The translations under genes were made by a program, and so were the position numbers. The notes below the pieces were generated by a model that did not search any database, had not been told where the DNA came from, and was given only the letters and a program-made list of their open reading frames with translations. Below, one piece after another: positions 16,392-26,313 of a stretch of DNA of 35,803 nt; within the stretch, counting starts at the first letter, position 1, and the number at the start of each line of letters is the position of its first letter. This DNA comes from Gemmatimonadota bacterium (lineage in GTDB: Bacteria; Gemmatimonadota; Gemmatimonadetes; Gemmatimonadales; Gemmatimonadaceae). The stretch spans positions 1 to 35,803 of the forward strand of contig JAGWYS010000009.1 in NCBI GenBank assembly GCA_018969225.1. The letters run 5' to 3'.

Positions 16392-17714
16392 TCAGTCCCG
16401 CCCGGCCACCGCCGCCCCGAGCGCGCCGTCCAGTCGCTCCAGGGTGGCGTCGATCTCCGCGTCGCCGTGCGCCGCCGACATGAAGGCCGCCTCGAAGGCC
16501 GATGGCGCCAGCGACACCCCCCGCCGCAGGGCGGCGTGGAAGAAACGCTTGAACTGGGCGACATCGGACTGCTTCGCGTCATCGTAGCTGCGGACCTCCC
16601 CGTCCCGGAAGAAGAACCCCCACATCGAGCCGGCATGCCCGGCCGTGAAGGGGACGCCGTGACGGGCCGCGATGTCACGCAGCCCCTGCACCAGCCGCCC
16701 GGTGCGGGCGGTGATGCCGTCGTGCACCTCGCGCGTGAGCGCCCCCAGGGTGGCCAGCCCCGCCGCCATGGCCAGCGGGTTCCCCGACAGCGTCCCCGCC
16801 TGGTACATGGGCCCCGCCGGGGCCACCTGCTCCATGATGGCGCGCGCGCCGCCGTAGGCCGCCACGGGGAGTCCGCCGCCGATGACCTTCCCCAGCGCGG
16901 TCAGGTCGGGGGTGACCCCGAAGCGCTCGCGCGCGCCGCCGTAGGCGATGCGGAACCCCGTCATCACCTCGTCGAACACCAGCAGCGCCCCGGTCTCGTC
17001 GCACAGCGCGCGCAACCCGGCGATGAACCCGGGGGCGGGCTCAATGAAGCCGCTGTTCCCTACCACCGGCTCCAGCATGATGGCCGCCAGCGGCACCGAG
17101 CGCGCCACGGCGGCGGCCGCCTCGAGGTCGTTGTACGGGCAGGTGAGGGTCAGGCGCGCCAGCGCATCGGGGACGCCGGGGGAGTCGGGGAGCCCCAGCG
17201 TGGCCACCCCGGAGCCCGCGCGCACGAGGAAGGCGTCGGCGTGGCCGTGATAGCACCCCTCGAACTTGAGGATGTGCTCGCGCCCCGTCACCGCCCGCGC
17301 GAGCCGCGCGATGGTCATCGCCGCCTCGGTCCCGCTGCTGGTGAAGCGCACCATCTCCAGGTGCGGCATCCGTTCGGCAATGCGGTCGGCCAGCTCCACC
17401 TCGCGCTCGGTGGGCATCCCGAAGCTGGTGCCGTCGCGCATCGCCACCGCGAGCGCCTCCAGCACCACGTCGGGGGCGTGCCCCAGCACCAGCGGCCCCC
17501 ACGACAGCACGTAGTCGAGGTACGCGTTCCCGTCGGCGTCCCACACCGTGGCGCCCTTGCCGCGCGCCGCCACCACCGGGTCGCCCCCCACGCCGCGGAA
17601 GGCGCGCACGGGGGAGTTCACCCCGCCCGGGAAGCGCTGGCGCGACCGCGCCATGATGGCCTGCGAGCGGCGGGTGTCGAGGGGCGGGACGGCGCCCCCG
17701 GTCGGTGCGGTCAT
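16392..17714 (-). CDS. hemL: Glutamate-1-semialdehyde 2,1-aminomutase
   Basis: This PLP enzyme converts glutamate-1-semialdehyde to 5-aminolevulinate, the C5 route into haem and other tetrapyrroles. The 440-residue protein shows '[16 protein letters not shown]', '[17 protein letters not shown]' (phosphate binding), '[15 protein letters not shown]', '[11 protein letters not shown]', '[12 protein letters not shown]' (the cofactor Asp) and '[16 protein letters not shown]' with the Schiff-base Lys at about 276. '[13 protein letters not shown]' completes the family set and separates it from ornithine or GABA aminotransferases. The ATG at 17714 overlaps the rimO stop as ATGA. No other haem gene is in the window. 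Confidence 0.96.
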   Translation of the reverse strand: MTAPTGGAVPPLDTRRSQAIMARSRQRFPGGVNSPVRAFRGVGGDPVVAARGKGATVWDADGNAYLDYVLSWGPLVLGHAPDVVLEALAVAMRDGTSFGMPTEREVELADRIAERMPHLEMVRFTSSGTEAAMTIARLARAVTGREHILKFEGCYHGHADAFLVRAGSGVATLGLPDSPGVPDALARLTLTCPYNDLEAAAAVARSVPLAAIMLEPVVGNSGFIEPAPGFIAGLRALCDETGALLVFDEVMTGFRIAYGGARERFGVTPDLTALGKVIGGGLPVAAYGGARAIMEQVAPAGPMYQAGTLSGNPLAMAAGLATLGALTREVHDGITARTGRLVQGLRDIAARHGVPFTAGHAGSMWGFFFRDGEVRSYDDAKQSDVAQFKRFFHAALRRGVSLAPSAFEAAFMSAAHGDAEIDATLERLDGALGAAVAGRD

Positions 17715-19138
17715 CGGCCAAAGCTCCCTGCGCTGGCGGGTCCCTCGCCCACCAGCGGCAGCGCGCGCGTCGGTCGGCGGCCGGGCGCCGCAGGGGCGTC
17801 CGCCACCCGCCGCAGCTCGGCATGGAAGTCGAAGTCGTCCACCACCTGCGTGATCCGCACGTCCGCCAGCGCGCCCGGCACCAGCGCCCCGGCCGATGGG
17901 TCCCCGGTCAGGGTGGATGCCGCCACGTGCACCACGCCATCGATGTCATCCGCCTGCCAAGGGGCCCGCGTCTGCCACCACCCGGCGCGCTCCCCGGGGC
18001 GCTCCACCAGCACCCGGGCCTCGCGCCCCACGTGCGCCTCGTAGCGGTCGGCGGTGATGGCGCGCTGCAGCTCCTCCACCCGCTCCTTCCGCTCGCGCTT
18101 CACCTCGTCGGGGACGTCGTCGGCCAGCGCGTGGGCCCGCGTCCCCTCCTGCGGCGAGTACGTGAACACCCCCACCCGGTCCAGCTGCAGCTCCTCGAGG
18201 AAGTCGCACAGGATGCGGAAGTCCTCGTCCGTCTCCCCCGGGAACCCCACGATCACCGTGGTGCGCACCGCGAGCCCCGGGATCACCTCCCGGTAGCGCG
18301 CCAGCCGCTCGCGGATGGTGCGCTGCCGCTCGGGGCGCCGCATCCGCGCCAGCACCGCGTCGCTGCCGTGCTGCATGGGCGTGTCCAGGTAGGGCACCAT
18401 CCGGGGCGACGACGCCATCACCTCCAGCAGCCGCGGCGTGATCCCCGCGCTGTAGAGGTACAGGTTCCGGATCCACGGGATGGACGTCTCCCGCAGCAGC
18501 GCCTCCAGCAGCTCGGGGAGCCCGGTGCCGTCGCGCCGGTCGCGCCCGTAGTGCGCGAGATCCTGCGCCACCAGGTTGAGCTCGCGGCACCCCTGCGCCT
18601 CCAGCAGCTGCGCCTCGCGCACCAGCTCGGGGAGCGCGAAGGAGCGATGCCGCCCCCGCATGAGCGGGATGGCGCAGAAGGCGCAGCCGTGGTCGCACCC
18701 CTCGCTGACCTTGAGATAGCGCACGTGCGGCGTGTCGCCGCCGAAAAGCCGCACGCCGGGGTGCTCCACCAGCGCGCCGCCCAGCAGCCCCCGCTCCACC
18801 AGCTCGGGAACCAGCCGGTCGGTCTCCGACGTCCCCAGGAACACGTCCACTTCGGGGAGCGCCGCCACCAGCTCGCCCTTGTGCCGTTCCACCATGCAGC
18901 CGATGGCGAACACCGCCCGGCACGCGCCCTCGTCCTTGAGGCGCGCGGCGCCCAGGATGGCCTCCAGCGACTCCTGCTTGGCGGCGTCTATGAAGCCGCA
19001 GGTGTTCACCACCACCACCTCGGCCTCGGACAGGTCGGCCACCGGCGTCCCGCCGTGCGCCACCAGGTCGGCGAGATACCGCTCCGAGTCCACCGTGTTC
19101 TTGTCACACCCGAGCGTGACCAGTCCGAACTTGAGCAT
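17711..19138 (-). CDS. rimO: Ribosomal protein S12 methylthiotransferase RimO
   Basis: RimO is a radical-SAM enzyme that adds a methylthio group to an aspartate of ribosomal protein S12. The 475-residue protein has the UPF0004 domain with its three cluster cysteines ('LGCDKNT' Cys11, 'NTCGF' Cys47, 'IGCM' Cys81). The radical-SAM triad is 'CDHGCAFC' (Cys148, 152, 155), in the RimO context '[18 protein letters not shown]'. A TRAM-like domain follows ('[13 protein letters not shown]'). About 30 extra residues rich in Pro and Ala extend the C-terminus beyond the usual end. The ATG at 19138 has no SD; a TAGCTT lies 5 bases upstream, suggesting a leaderless transcript. It heads the long minus-strand run to hyuB. 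Confidence 0.95.
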   Translation of the reverse strand: MLKFGLVTLGCDKNTVDSERYLADLVAHGGTPVADLSEAEVVVVNTCGFIDAAKQESLEAILGAARLKDEGACRAVFAIGCMVERHKGELVAALPEVDVFLGTSETDRLVPELVERGLLGGALVEHPGVRLFGGDTPHVRYLKVSEGCDHGCAFCAIPLMRGRHRSFALPELVREAQLLEAQGCRELNLVAQDLAHYGRDRRDGTGLPELLEALLRETSIPWIRNLYLYSAGITPRLLEVMASSPRMVPYLDTPMQHGSDAVLARMRRPERQRTIRERLARYREVIPGLAVRTTVIVGFPGETDEDFRILCDFLEELQLDRVGVFTYSPQEGTRAHALADDVPDEVKRERKERVEELQRAITADRYEAHVGREARVLVERPGERAGWWQTRAPWQADDIDGVVHVAASTLTGDPSAGALVPGALADVRITQVVDDFDFHAELRRVADAPAAPGRRPTRALPLVGEGPASAGSFGR

Positions 19139-19143
19139 CCCCG

Positions 19144-19149
19144 AAGCTA
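19144..19149 (-). promoter_or_regulatory. -10-like TAGCTT directly before the rimO start
   Basis: On the minus strand TAGCTT ends 5 bases before the rimO ATG. A TTACCG stands exactly 17 bases upstream of it and could be a weak -35 box. No Shine-Dalgarno is present, which fits leaderless transcription. Confidence 0.5.
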
Positions 19150-19152
19150 GCG

Positions 19153-19169
19153 CCGGCCACCGCGGCCGG
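19153..19169. terminator. Short perfect hairpin between yajQ and rimO
   Basis: CCGGCC-ACCGC-GGCCGG forms a 6-bp GC stem with a 5-base loop in the 53-base gap after the yajQ stop. It could end the sigma factor/yajQ transcript. It also lies inside the spacer of the proposed rimO promoter, so the two functions may be mixed. No T-tract follows. Confidence 0.35.
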
Positions 19170-19191
19170 TAACCGCCGTGAGCCGCGGGCC

Positions 19192-19692
19192 CTATCGGTA
19201 GTTCCCGAACTGCAGCTCCACCCCGAAGTCGCCCCGGCGCAGCAGCGTGATCGCCTCCTGCAGCGCGTCCTTGTCCGGCCCCGCCACCCGCACCTGCTCC
19301 CCCTGGATGCTGGCGGTCACCTTCTTGAGCTTCGCCTCCTTGAGCGCGGCCGCCACCTTCTTCGCCGTCTCGGCGTCCAGCGCCATCTTGAGCTTCACGT
19401 CGCGCCGCAGGATGTCCCCGCTGCCGGGCTTCGCCTCGCCGATGTCCAGGTTTTTCACCGGGATCCCGCGCTTCACCAGCTTGCCGCGCAGCACGTCCAG
19501 CAGCGCCTCGCTGCGCATCTCCCCCTCGGCCTCCAGGTGCACGAGGTTCTCGGCGCGCTTGAACTCCACCACCACGTGGGAGCCCTTGAAGTCGAACCGC
19601 TGGGCGACCTCCTTGGCCGCCTGGTTGACGGCGTTGTCGACCTCCTGGAGGTCGCAGCCGGTGGTCACGTCAAACGAATAAGTGCCAGCCAT
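19192..19692 (-). CDS. yajQ: YajQ family nucleotide-binding protein
   Basis: YajQ proteins bind nucleotides; some in Xanthomonas and Pseudomonas bind cyclic di-GMP and act as transcription co-regulators. The 166-residue protein covers the family end to end: 'YSFDVTTGCDLQEVDNAVNQA', 'QRFDFKGSHVVVEF', 'GIPVKNLDIGEAKPGSGDILRR', 'VKLKMALDAETAKKVAA', 'KVTASIQGEQVRVAGPDKDALQ' and the end 'GVELQFGNYR'. It follows the sigma factor gene by 9 bases with no obvious SD, so it is probably read from the same transcript. Whether this member binds c-di-GMP cannot be judged from sequence. Confidence 0.93.
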   Translation of the reverse strand: MAGTYSFDVTTGCDLQEVDNAVNQAAKEVAQRFDFKGSHVVVEFKRAENLVHLEAEGEMRSEALLDVLRGKLVKRGIPVKNLDIGEAKPGSGDILRRDVKLKMALDAETAKKVAAALKEAKLKKVTASIQGEQVRVAGPDKDALQEAITLLRRGDFGVELQFGNYR

Positions 19693-19701
19693 GGGGAGTG
19701 G

Positions 19702-20652
19702 TCAGCCGAGGAAGCTTTGCAGGGCCTTGGCGCGGGAGACGTGCCGGAGCCGGGAGAGCGCCTTTTCCTTGATCTGGCGCACGCGTTCGCGCGTGATCCC
19801 CAGCAGCACGCCGATCTCCTCGAGCGTCATCGGCTCGCTGTTGTCGATGCCGAAGTACAGGCGGAGGATGCGCGCCTCGCGCTCCTTCAGGCTCCCCAGC
19901 GACGCCGCCACCGCCTCCGTGAGCGCCTTCCCCACCGCCTGCTCGTCGGGGGTGGGCTGCTCGGTGTCGGGGAGGTAGTCCAGCAGCCGGTTGTCCTCCC
20001 CCGGCGTGATGGGCGCGTCCAGCGACAGGTGCACCTGGGAGATGGACATGGTCCGGGCCACCTCCTCCTCCGTGATGTCCATCCCCTCGGCGATCTCGGC
20101 GTGGGTGGCCTCCCGTCCCAGCTCCTGCAGCAGGAGGCTGGCCCGCTTGCCGATGCGGTGCAGCGTGCCCGCGCGGTTGAGCGGCACCCGCACGAGGCGC
20201 GACTGCTCGGCCAACCCCTGGAGGATGGCCTGCCGGATCCACCACACGGCGTAGGAGATGAACTTGATCCCCTTGGTCTCGTCGAACTTGCGGGCGGCGC
20301 GGATGAGGCCGAGGTTGCCCTCGTTGATGAGGTCGGCCAGCGACACCCCTTGGTTCTGGTACTTCTTGGCCACCGAGACCACGAAGCGCAGGTTGGAGCG
20401 CACCAACCGGTCGAGGGCGTCCTCGTGCCCCTGCCGGATGCGCCGGGCCAGCTCGGCCTCCTCCTCGCGGGAGATGAGCGGGTAGGCGCTGATCTCCCGC
20501 AGGTACTGGTCCAGCGAGCCCTCGTCCTGCGGCGAGCGGCGCCGCCCCGTGGCCCCGCGGCGGAGCGAACGGCCCGGACGGCTCTCCTCGGCGTGCGCCT
20601 CCTCGCCGGACGCCGCGGCGTCCGGCGAGGGGTCGGTGGGTCGGTCAGTCAC
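19702..20652 (-). CDS. RNA polymerase sigma factor, RpoD/SigA type without region 1.1
   Basis: This is a sigma-70 group 1/2 factor and probably the housekeeping sigma, although a second copy elsewhere cannot be excluded. The 316-residue protein begins with a short charged tail (1-45) in place of region 1.1. Region 1.2 follows ('LDQYLREISAYPLISREEE'), then region 2 ('VRSNLRFVVSVAKKYQNQG', 'LINEGNLGLIRAARKFD', and 2.4 'FISYAVWWIRQAI'), region 3 and region 4 ('LEEIGVLLGITRERVRQIKEKAL'). The short form resembles SigA of Bacteroidota and relatives. The GTG at 20652 is preceded by a GAGG and lies 10 bases after the aldehyde dehydrogenase stop. Placing such a gene mid-operon after metabolic and regulatory genes is unusual; internal promoters may exist. 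Confidence 0.93.
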   Translation of the reverse strand: MTDRPTDPSPDAAASGEEAHAEESRPGRSLRRGATGRRRSPQDEGSLDQYLREISAYPLISREEEAELARRIRQGHEDALDRLVRSNLRFVVSVAKKYQNQGVSLADLINEGNLGLIRAARKFDETKGIKFISYAVWWIRQAILQGLAEQSRLVRVPLNRAGTLHRIGKRASLLLQELGREATHAEIAEGMDITEEEVARTMSISQVHLSLDAPITPGEDNRLLDYLPDTEQPTPDEQAVGKALTEAVAASLGSLKEREARILRLYFGIDNSEPMTLEEIGVLLGITRERVRQIKEKALSRLRHVSRAKALQSFLG

Positions 20653-20662
20653 GCGGCGCGCC

Positions 20663-22147
20663 TCAATAGTTGTCGATCTGGGCGCGCTGCAGCGCGCCGG
20701 AGTAGTCCACGTACCCCACCTTGGTCTCCGAGTAGAACTCGTACACCTCCCAGCCCCCCTCGCGGTGGCCGTTCCCGGTCTGCTTGACGCCGCCGAAGGG
20801 GAGGTGCGCCTCCGCGCCGATGGTGGGCGCGTTGACGTAGGTGATGCCGTTGTCCAGCTGCTGCAGCGCCCGGAAGGCCACGTTCACGTCGCGCGTGTAC
20901 ACCGACGACGACAGCCCGTAGCGCACCCCGTTGTTCACGGTGAACGCCTCCTCCGCGGTGCGCACGCGCACCACCGACAGGACGGGGCCGAAGATCTCCT
21001 CCTGCTCCAGCCGGGACCCCGGCGCCACGCCGGTGAAGATGGTGGGCTGGAAGAAGTGCCCCTGGTCGAGCGCTCCCCCGACCGCCCGGGCGCCCCCGAG
21101 GCGCAGCACCGCCCCCTCGGCCAGCCCCACCGCCACGTACTGCTCCACCTTCTCGCGCGCCGCCGCGTTCACCAGCGGCCCCACGTCGGTGCCGGCCGCG
21201 CGGCCGTCCCCGAGGCGCAGCTGCGCCGCGCGCGCCACCAGCCGCTCGATGAACGCGTCATGAATCCCGTCCTGCAGGATGAGCCGGCTGGTGGCCGTGC
21301 ACCGCTGCCCCGTGGTGCCGAAGGCGCCCCACAGCACGCCGTCCAGCGCCAGGTCGAGGTCGGCGTCGTCCAGCACGATCTGGGCGTTCTTCCCGCCCAT
21401 CTCCAGCGACAGCCGCTTGTGCATCCGCCCGCAGGTCTCCCCCACCAGCCGCCCCGTCTCGGTGGACCCCGTGAACGAGATCACCGGCACGTCGGGGTGC
21501 TCGACCAGCGCCTTCCCCACCACCTCCCCCATGCCGTGCACCAGCTGGATCACCTCAGGAGGAAGCCCCGCCTCCAGCAGGATCTCCACCAGCACGGTGG
21601 CGGTGTGCGGGACGTCCTCGGCGGGCTTCAGGATGACCGCGTTGCCGCACAGCAGCGCGGGGAACGCCTTCCACGTGGGAATGGCCAGCGGGAAGTTGAA
21701 GGGGGTGATGAGCCCGCACACCCCGATGGGGCGGCGCATGGTCATCGCCCACTTATTGGCCAGCTCGCTGGGCACGGTGTGGCCGAAGAGGCGGCGCCCC
21801 TCGGTGGCGGCGTAGTAGGCGGTGTCGATCCCCTCCTGCACGTCGCCGCGGGTCTCCGCGAGCGGCTTCCCCATCTCCCGCGTCATGAGGTCCGCCAGCT
21901 CCTCCTTGCGCGCCGCCAGGAGGTCGCCCACGCGGCGCAGGACGTCACCCCGGGCGGGCGCTGGCGTGGCCTTCCAGCGCGCGAAGCCGCGCACGGCGCT
22001 GGCCACCGCCGCCTCCACGTCCGCCACCCCCGACGCGGGGAAGCGGCCAATGAGGTCCGTGTGCTGCGCGGGGTTGCGATTCTCGAAGTACTCGCCGGTG
22101 GAGGGCGCGACCCAGCGCCCGCCAATGAAGTTCTGGAAGGTCGTCAT
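20663..22147 (-). CDS. NAD(P)-dependent aldehyde dehydrogenase
   Basis: The 494-residue protein is a full-length ALDH superfamily enzyme oxidising an aldehyde to a carboxylate. Visible motifs are 'ITPFNFPLAIPTWK' with the catalytic Asn, 'KPAEDVPHTA' (cofactor), 'SFTGSTETGRLV', 'LSLEMGGKNAQIV' with the general-base Glu, and 'GTTGQRCTATSRL' with the nucleophilic Cys. 'EEIFGPVLSVVRV' and 'LPFGGVKQTGNGHREGG' close the domain. The pattern is nearest to semialdehyde-type enzymes (alpha-ketoglutaric or aminoadipic semialdehyde dehydrogenases), but I would not assign a substrate. The ATG at 22147 overlaps the preceding membrane protein as ATGA. The stop is 10 bases before the sigma factor start. Confidence 0.93.
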   Translation of the reverse strand: MTTFQNFIGGRWVAPSTGEYFENRNPAQHTDLIGRFPASGVADVEAAVASAVRGFARWKATPAPARGDVLRRVGDLLAARKEELADLMTREMGKPLAETRGDVQEGIDTAYYAATEGRRLFGHTVPSELANKWAMTMRRPIGVCGLITPFNFPLAIPTWKAFPALLCGNAVILKPAEDVPHTATVLVEILLEAGLPPEVIQLVHGMGEVVGKALVEHPDVPVISFTGSTETGRLVGETCGRMHKRLSLEMGGKNAQIVLDDADLDLALDGVLWGAFGTTGQRCTATSRLILQDGIHDAFIERLVARAAQLRLGDGRAAGTDVGPLVNAAAREKVEQYVAVGLAEGAVLRLGGARAVGGALDQGHFFQPTIFTGVAPGSRLEQEEIFGPVLSVVRVRTAEEAFTVNNGVRYGLSSSVYTRDVNVAFRALQQLDNGITYVNAPTIGAEAHLPFGGVKQTGNGHREGGWEVYEFYSETKVGYVDYSGALQRAQIDNY

Positions 22148-22781
22148 GCGGACAAAAGTAGCGATGGGACCAGCGCAAGCGGGGGGGTGGGGGCGCCCAC
22201 CGCCGACGTCCCCCCCGTCGGCGTGGCCGAGGGCGAAGGCGCGGCGGGGGCGGACGGCGATGGCGCCGACGGCGCGGACGGTGACGCGGGCGCCGCGAGC
22301 TCGCAGCGCCAGGCCGCCGGATGCGCCGTGCTGGGAATGGCGTAGCCCACGCGCGGCAACACCTCCCGCGCCGCCATGACGCCCCCCCAGAGCGCGGCCA
22401 GCAGCGACACCACGTGCAAGGCGGCATGGCGCTGGCGCCAGGTGCCGACCGCGCTCCACACCCCCAGCCCCGCGGTCGCGACGGCGGCCGACACGAGGCC
22501 GACCACCGGAGCGCCGCAGGTGCCGGGCCACGGCCAGTACCACACGCCGACGGCGGCCCCCACCGCCACCCCGGTCCGCACCCACCCCTGCCAGCGCGCC
22601 ACCGGTGCCGTGCCTGTGCCCGCGCGACGCGGGGCCGCGGGCGCGACAGGCGGTGGGGCGGCGGGTGCGGAACCCGCGGGCGCGGGGCCGGCGCGGGGCG
22701 AGCCCCGCAGCAGCGCATCGTCGGAGAGCGACGCCAGCTGGCGGTCGATCTTCGCCAGCTCCGCGTCCCAGTTCCGGTCCG

Positions 22782-22785
<4 letters not shown>
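22144..22785 (-). CDS. Hypothetical membrane protein with Pro/Ala-rich flanks
   Basis: I do not recognise a family. The 213-residue protein begins with a soluble, charged helix ('DRNWDAELAKIDRQLASLSDD') and a Pro/Ala linker. A hydrophobic core of about three to four helices follows ('WVRTGVAVGAAVGVWYWPW', 'VVGLVSAAVATAGLGVW', 'ALHVVSLLAALWGGVMAA'). The C-terminus is a Pro/Ser/Ala-rich tail. The start of the helix resembles N-termini of some small envelope proteins, without a conserved motif. The gene is coupled by ATGA overlaps to the response regulator before and the aldehyde dehydrogenase after, so it is a real gene and is translated with them. Confidence 0.75.
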
Positions 22786-24184
<1,399 letters not shown>

Positions 24185-24188
<4 letters not shown>

Positions 24189-24940
24189 CGCGGCACCGCG
24201 CGGTAAAAGACCACGCGTCCATCGGCAATGCGCACGTCGGCCACCGCCGCGGGGATCCGCAGCGGCAGCGCGTCCTCGGGGAGCGGGGGGCCCGCCGCGC
24301 TGTCGCGGCCGTCACCGGGCGCCTCCTGCCGGAGTCGCACCAGCACGGCGGGGTGGAGCGGATCCGGGACGGCCACCGCCCCCAGCCGGATGGCACGCAC
24401 CTTGTACACCAGCACCCCGGGGCGAGCCAGCGTCAGCCCGCCCTCCAGCAGCAGGGTGTCGCGCCCCTCGACGACACCGCCCAGCAACGACGCCAGCGCG
24501 CCCGCGCCCAGGAGGTCGCTCCGTTCCACCACGCCGCGGAGATAGAGCCGTTCCCCCTGCAGCGCGAGCGCCCGGTCGGTCACCAGCCCACTGGGGAGCA
24601 TGGCCGCCAGCGCGGGCCCCAGTGCGACGGCCAGCGAATCCGCCCCCACGCTCACGTACGCCGGCCCCCCTCGCCGTCCCAACCGCACGAGTGCCCCTCC
24701 TGGGCGCGCCGACGGTGCGGCGAGCGGGACCCAGCGCCGCAACGCTTCGGCGGCACGGCGGGCGGAATCGCCGGCGGTCAGGCGCGCACCGGCGTCCTCG
24801 GCGGCCTTGGCCACGGTGCCGGCCGCCTTGGCCGCCACGCGCCCGGCCACGACCGGAAAGCGATCGCCATACCACCACGCGCCGACCGCGGCGAGCACGG
24901 CCAGCGACACCAGGCAACCGATGCGGGGAAAGCAGCCCAC
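24185..24940 (-). CDS. Hypothetical membrane-anchored protein, possible lipid-binding-like fold
   Basis: I do not recognise the family with confidence. I start it at the GTG at 24940; the track's longer start overlaps the divergent aminotransferase gene and promoter region. The 251-residue protein has one N-terminal membrane segment ('IGCLVSLAVLAAVGAWWYG'), then an Ala-rich helical stretch. A domain of alternating strands follows ('YVSVGADSLAVALGPALAAMLP', 'ALALQGERLYLRGVVERSDL', 'LVYKVRAIRLGAVAVPDP', 'DVRIADGRVVFYRAV'). This pattern of a selector helix followed by 'l.g.v.' strands recalls TULIP/DUF2993-like lipid-binding proteins, which is only a guess. It heads the response regulator operon. 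A TAGCTT (24967-24972, minus) lies 26 bases upstream; no SD is visible. Confidence 0.6.
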
Positions 24941-24966
24941 GGGCAGAGGGGGTGAGGGGACTCCCG

Positions 24967-24972
24967 AAGCTA
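24967..24972 (-). promoter_or_regulatory. -10-like TAGCTT upstream of the response-regulator operon
   Basis: The same TAGCTT hexamer found before rimO is on the minus strand 26 bases before the GTG at 24940. The 88-base gap must hold promoters for this operon and for the divergent aminotransferase. No clear -35 is seen for either. Confidence 0.35.
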
Positions 24973-25028
24973 TCGGATGGCACTGGCGGGCGGCAGATTG
25001 GCGGCACCCTCCTCCCCCGCCCCCGCCC

Positions 25029-26306
25029 ATGGACCGTCGCCGCTTTGTCCACGCCCTGACCCTGTCCGGATCGGCCGCCACGCTGTCCCCCGACGCGCTC
25101 CGGCGCCTGCGTCCTGTGCTGGACCGGGCGGCGGGGACCGCGCCGCAGGCCGTGGCGGACGACGAGGCGTTCTGGCTGGGGGTGCGGCAGGCGTTCACCA
25201 TCGACGCCAACCACGTCAACCTCAACTCCGGGTCGGTGAGCCCCGCGCCGCGGGTGGTGGCGGAGGCGATGGCGCGCTACTGGACGCTCACCAACATGAG
25301 TCCGTCGCTGTACGTGGACGAGCTGCTGATCCCCGAGGTGGAGTTGGTGCGGCAGCGCCTGGCCGCCGAGTTCGGGTGCGACCCGGAGGAGCTGGCGCTG
25401 ACCCGGAACACCAGCGAGTCGCTGCTGACGGCGCAGTTCGGCCTGCCGCTGTCGCGCGGCGACGAGGTGCTGATCACCACGCAGGATTACCCCCGGATGA
25501 TCATGGGGTGGGAGCAGCGGGCCCGGCGCGATGGGATCGTGCTGAGGCAGGTGGCCATCCCCACCCCGGCCCCGTCGCTGGAGGCGCTGGTGGAGCGGGT
25601 GTGGGGGGCGGTGACGCCGCGCACCCGGGTGCTGCACGTGTCGCACATGACGTACACGGCGGGGCAGATCTTCCCGGTGCGGGCGTTGGCCGACCGGGCG
25701 CGGGCGCGCGGCATCTGGTCGGTGGTGGACGGCGGGCACACGTTCGGGCAGTTCCCCTTCACATGGCGGGAGTTGGGATGCGACGTGTACGGCACCAGCC
25801 TGCACAAGTGGCTCACCGCCCCGGTGGGGAACGGGTTCCTGGCGGTCCGGCGTGAGCGGATCCCCGAGATCTGGCCGCTGTTTGCCGCGCCGACGGCGCA
25901 GGATGCCGACATCCGCAAGTTCGAGCAGATCGGCACCTACCCGGTCGCGCTGCGCACGGCCGTGACCGACGCGCTCACCTTTCACCAGGCGCTGGGCGGG
26001 GAGCGGAAGGCGGCGCGGCTGCGCTACCTGCGCGAGCGGTGGATGCGAGGGGTGGAAGGGGTGAAGGGGGTACGGCTGCTGACCTCCTTCGACCCGGCGC
26101 AGGCGTGCGCCCTGGGGGCGTTCGCGCTGGAGGGAATGGGCGCGCACGCGGTGACGGAGGCGTTGCTGTCCCGGCACCGCATCCACGTGCGCCCGCGGTT
26201 CGTGACCGGCGAGTGGGAGGGGGTGCGGGTGACGCCCAATGTGTTCACCACGGTGGAGGAGGTGGACCGGCTGGTGGCGGCGGTGCGACGGCTGGCGACG
26301 GGGTAG
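25029..26306 (+). CDS. Class V aminotransferase fold protein with Tat-type signal
   Basis: This PLP-dependent protein (425 aa) belongs to the class V aminotransferase/cysteine desulfurase fold, nearest in pattern to isopenicillin-N-epimerase-like members. The N-terminus 'MDRRRFVHALTLSGSAATL' has an RRxF twin-arginine motif and hydrophobic stretch, suggesting export of a folded, cofactor-loaded enzyme. PLP motifs include 'LTRNTSESLLTAQF', 'VSHMTYTAGQIFPV', 'SVVDGGHTFGQFPF' (cofactor Asp) and 'YGTSLHKWLTAPVGNG' with the Schiff-base Lys. The C-terminal domain ends 'VRVTPNVFTTVEEVDRLVAAV'. The ATG at 25029 follows a C-rich leader (CCTCCTCCCCCGCCCCCGCCC) with no SD. The gene stands alone, divergent from the response regulator operon and 7 bases from convergent comM. 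The substrate is unknown. Confidence 0.88.
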   Translation: MDRRRFVHALTLSGSAATLSPDALRRLRPVLDRAAGTAPQAVADDEAFWLGVRQAFTIDANHVNLNSGSVSPAPRVVAEAMARYWTLTNMSPSLYVDELLIPEVELVRQRLAAEFGCDPEELALTRNTSESLLTAQFGLPLSRGDEVLITTQDYPRMIMGWEQRARRDGIVLRQVAIPTPAPSLEALVERVWGAVTPRTRVLHVSHMTYTAGQIFPVRALADRARARGIWSVVDGGHTFGQFPFTWRELGCDVYGTSLHKWLTAPVGNGFLAVRRERIPEIWPLFAAPTAQDADIRKFEQIGTYPVALRTAVTDALTFHQALGGERKAARLRYLRERWMRGVEGVKGVRLLTSFDPAQACALGAFALEGMGAHAVTEALLSRHRIHVRPRFVTGEWEGVRVTPNVFTTVEEVDRLVAAVRRLATG

Positions 26307-26313
26307 CACGGGG

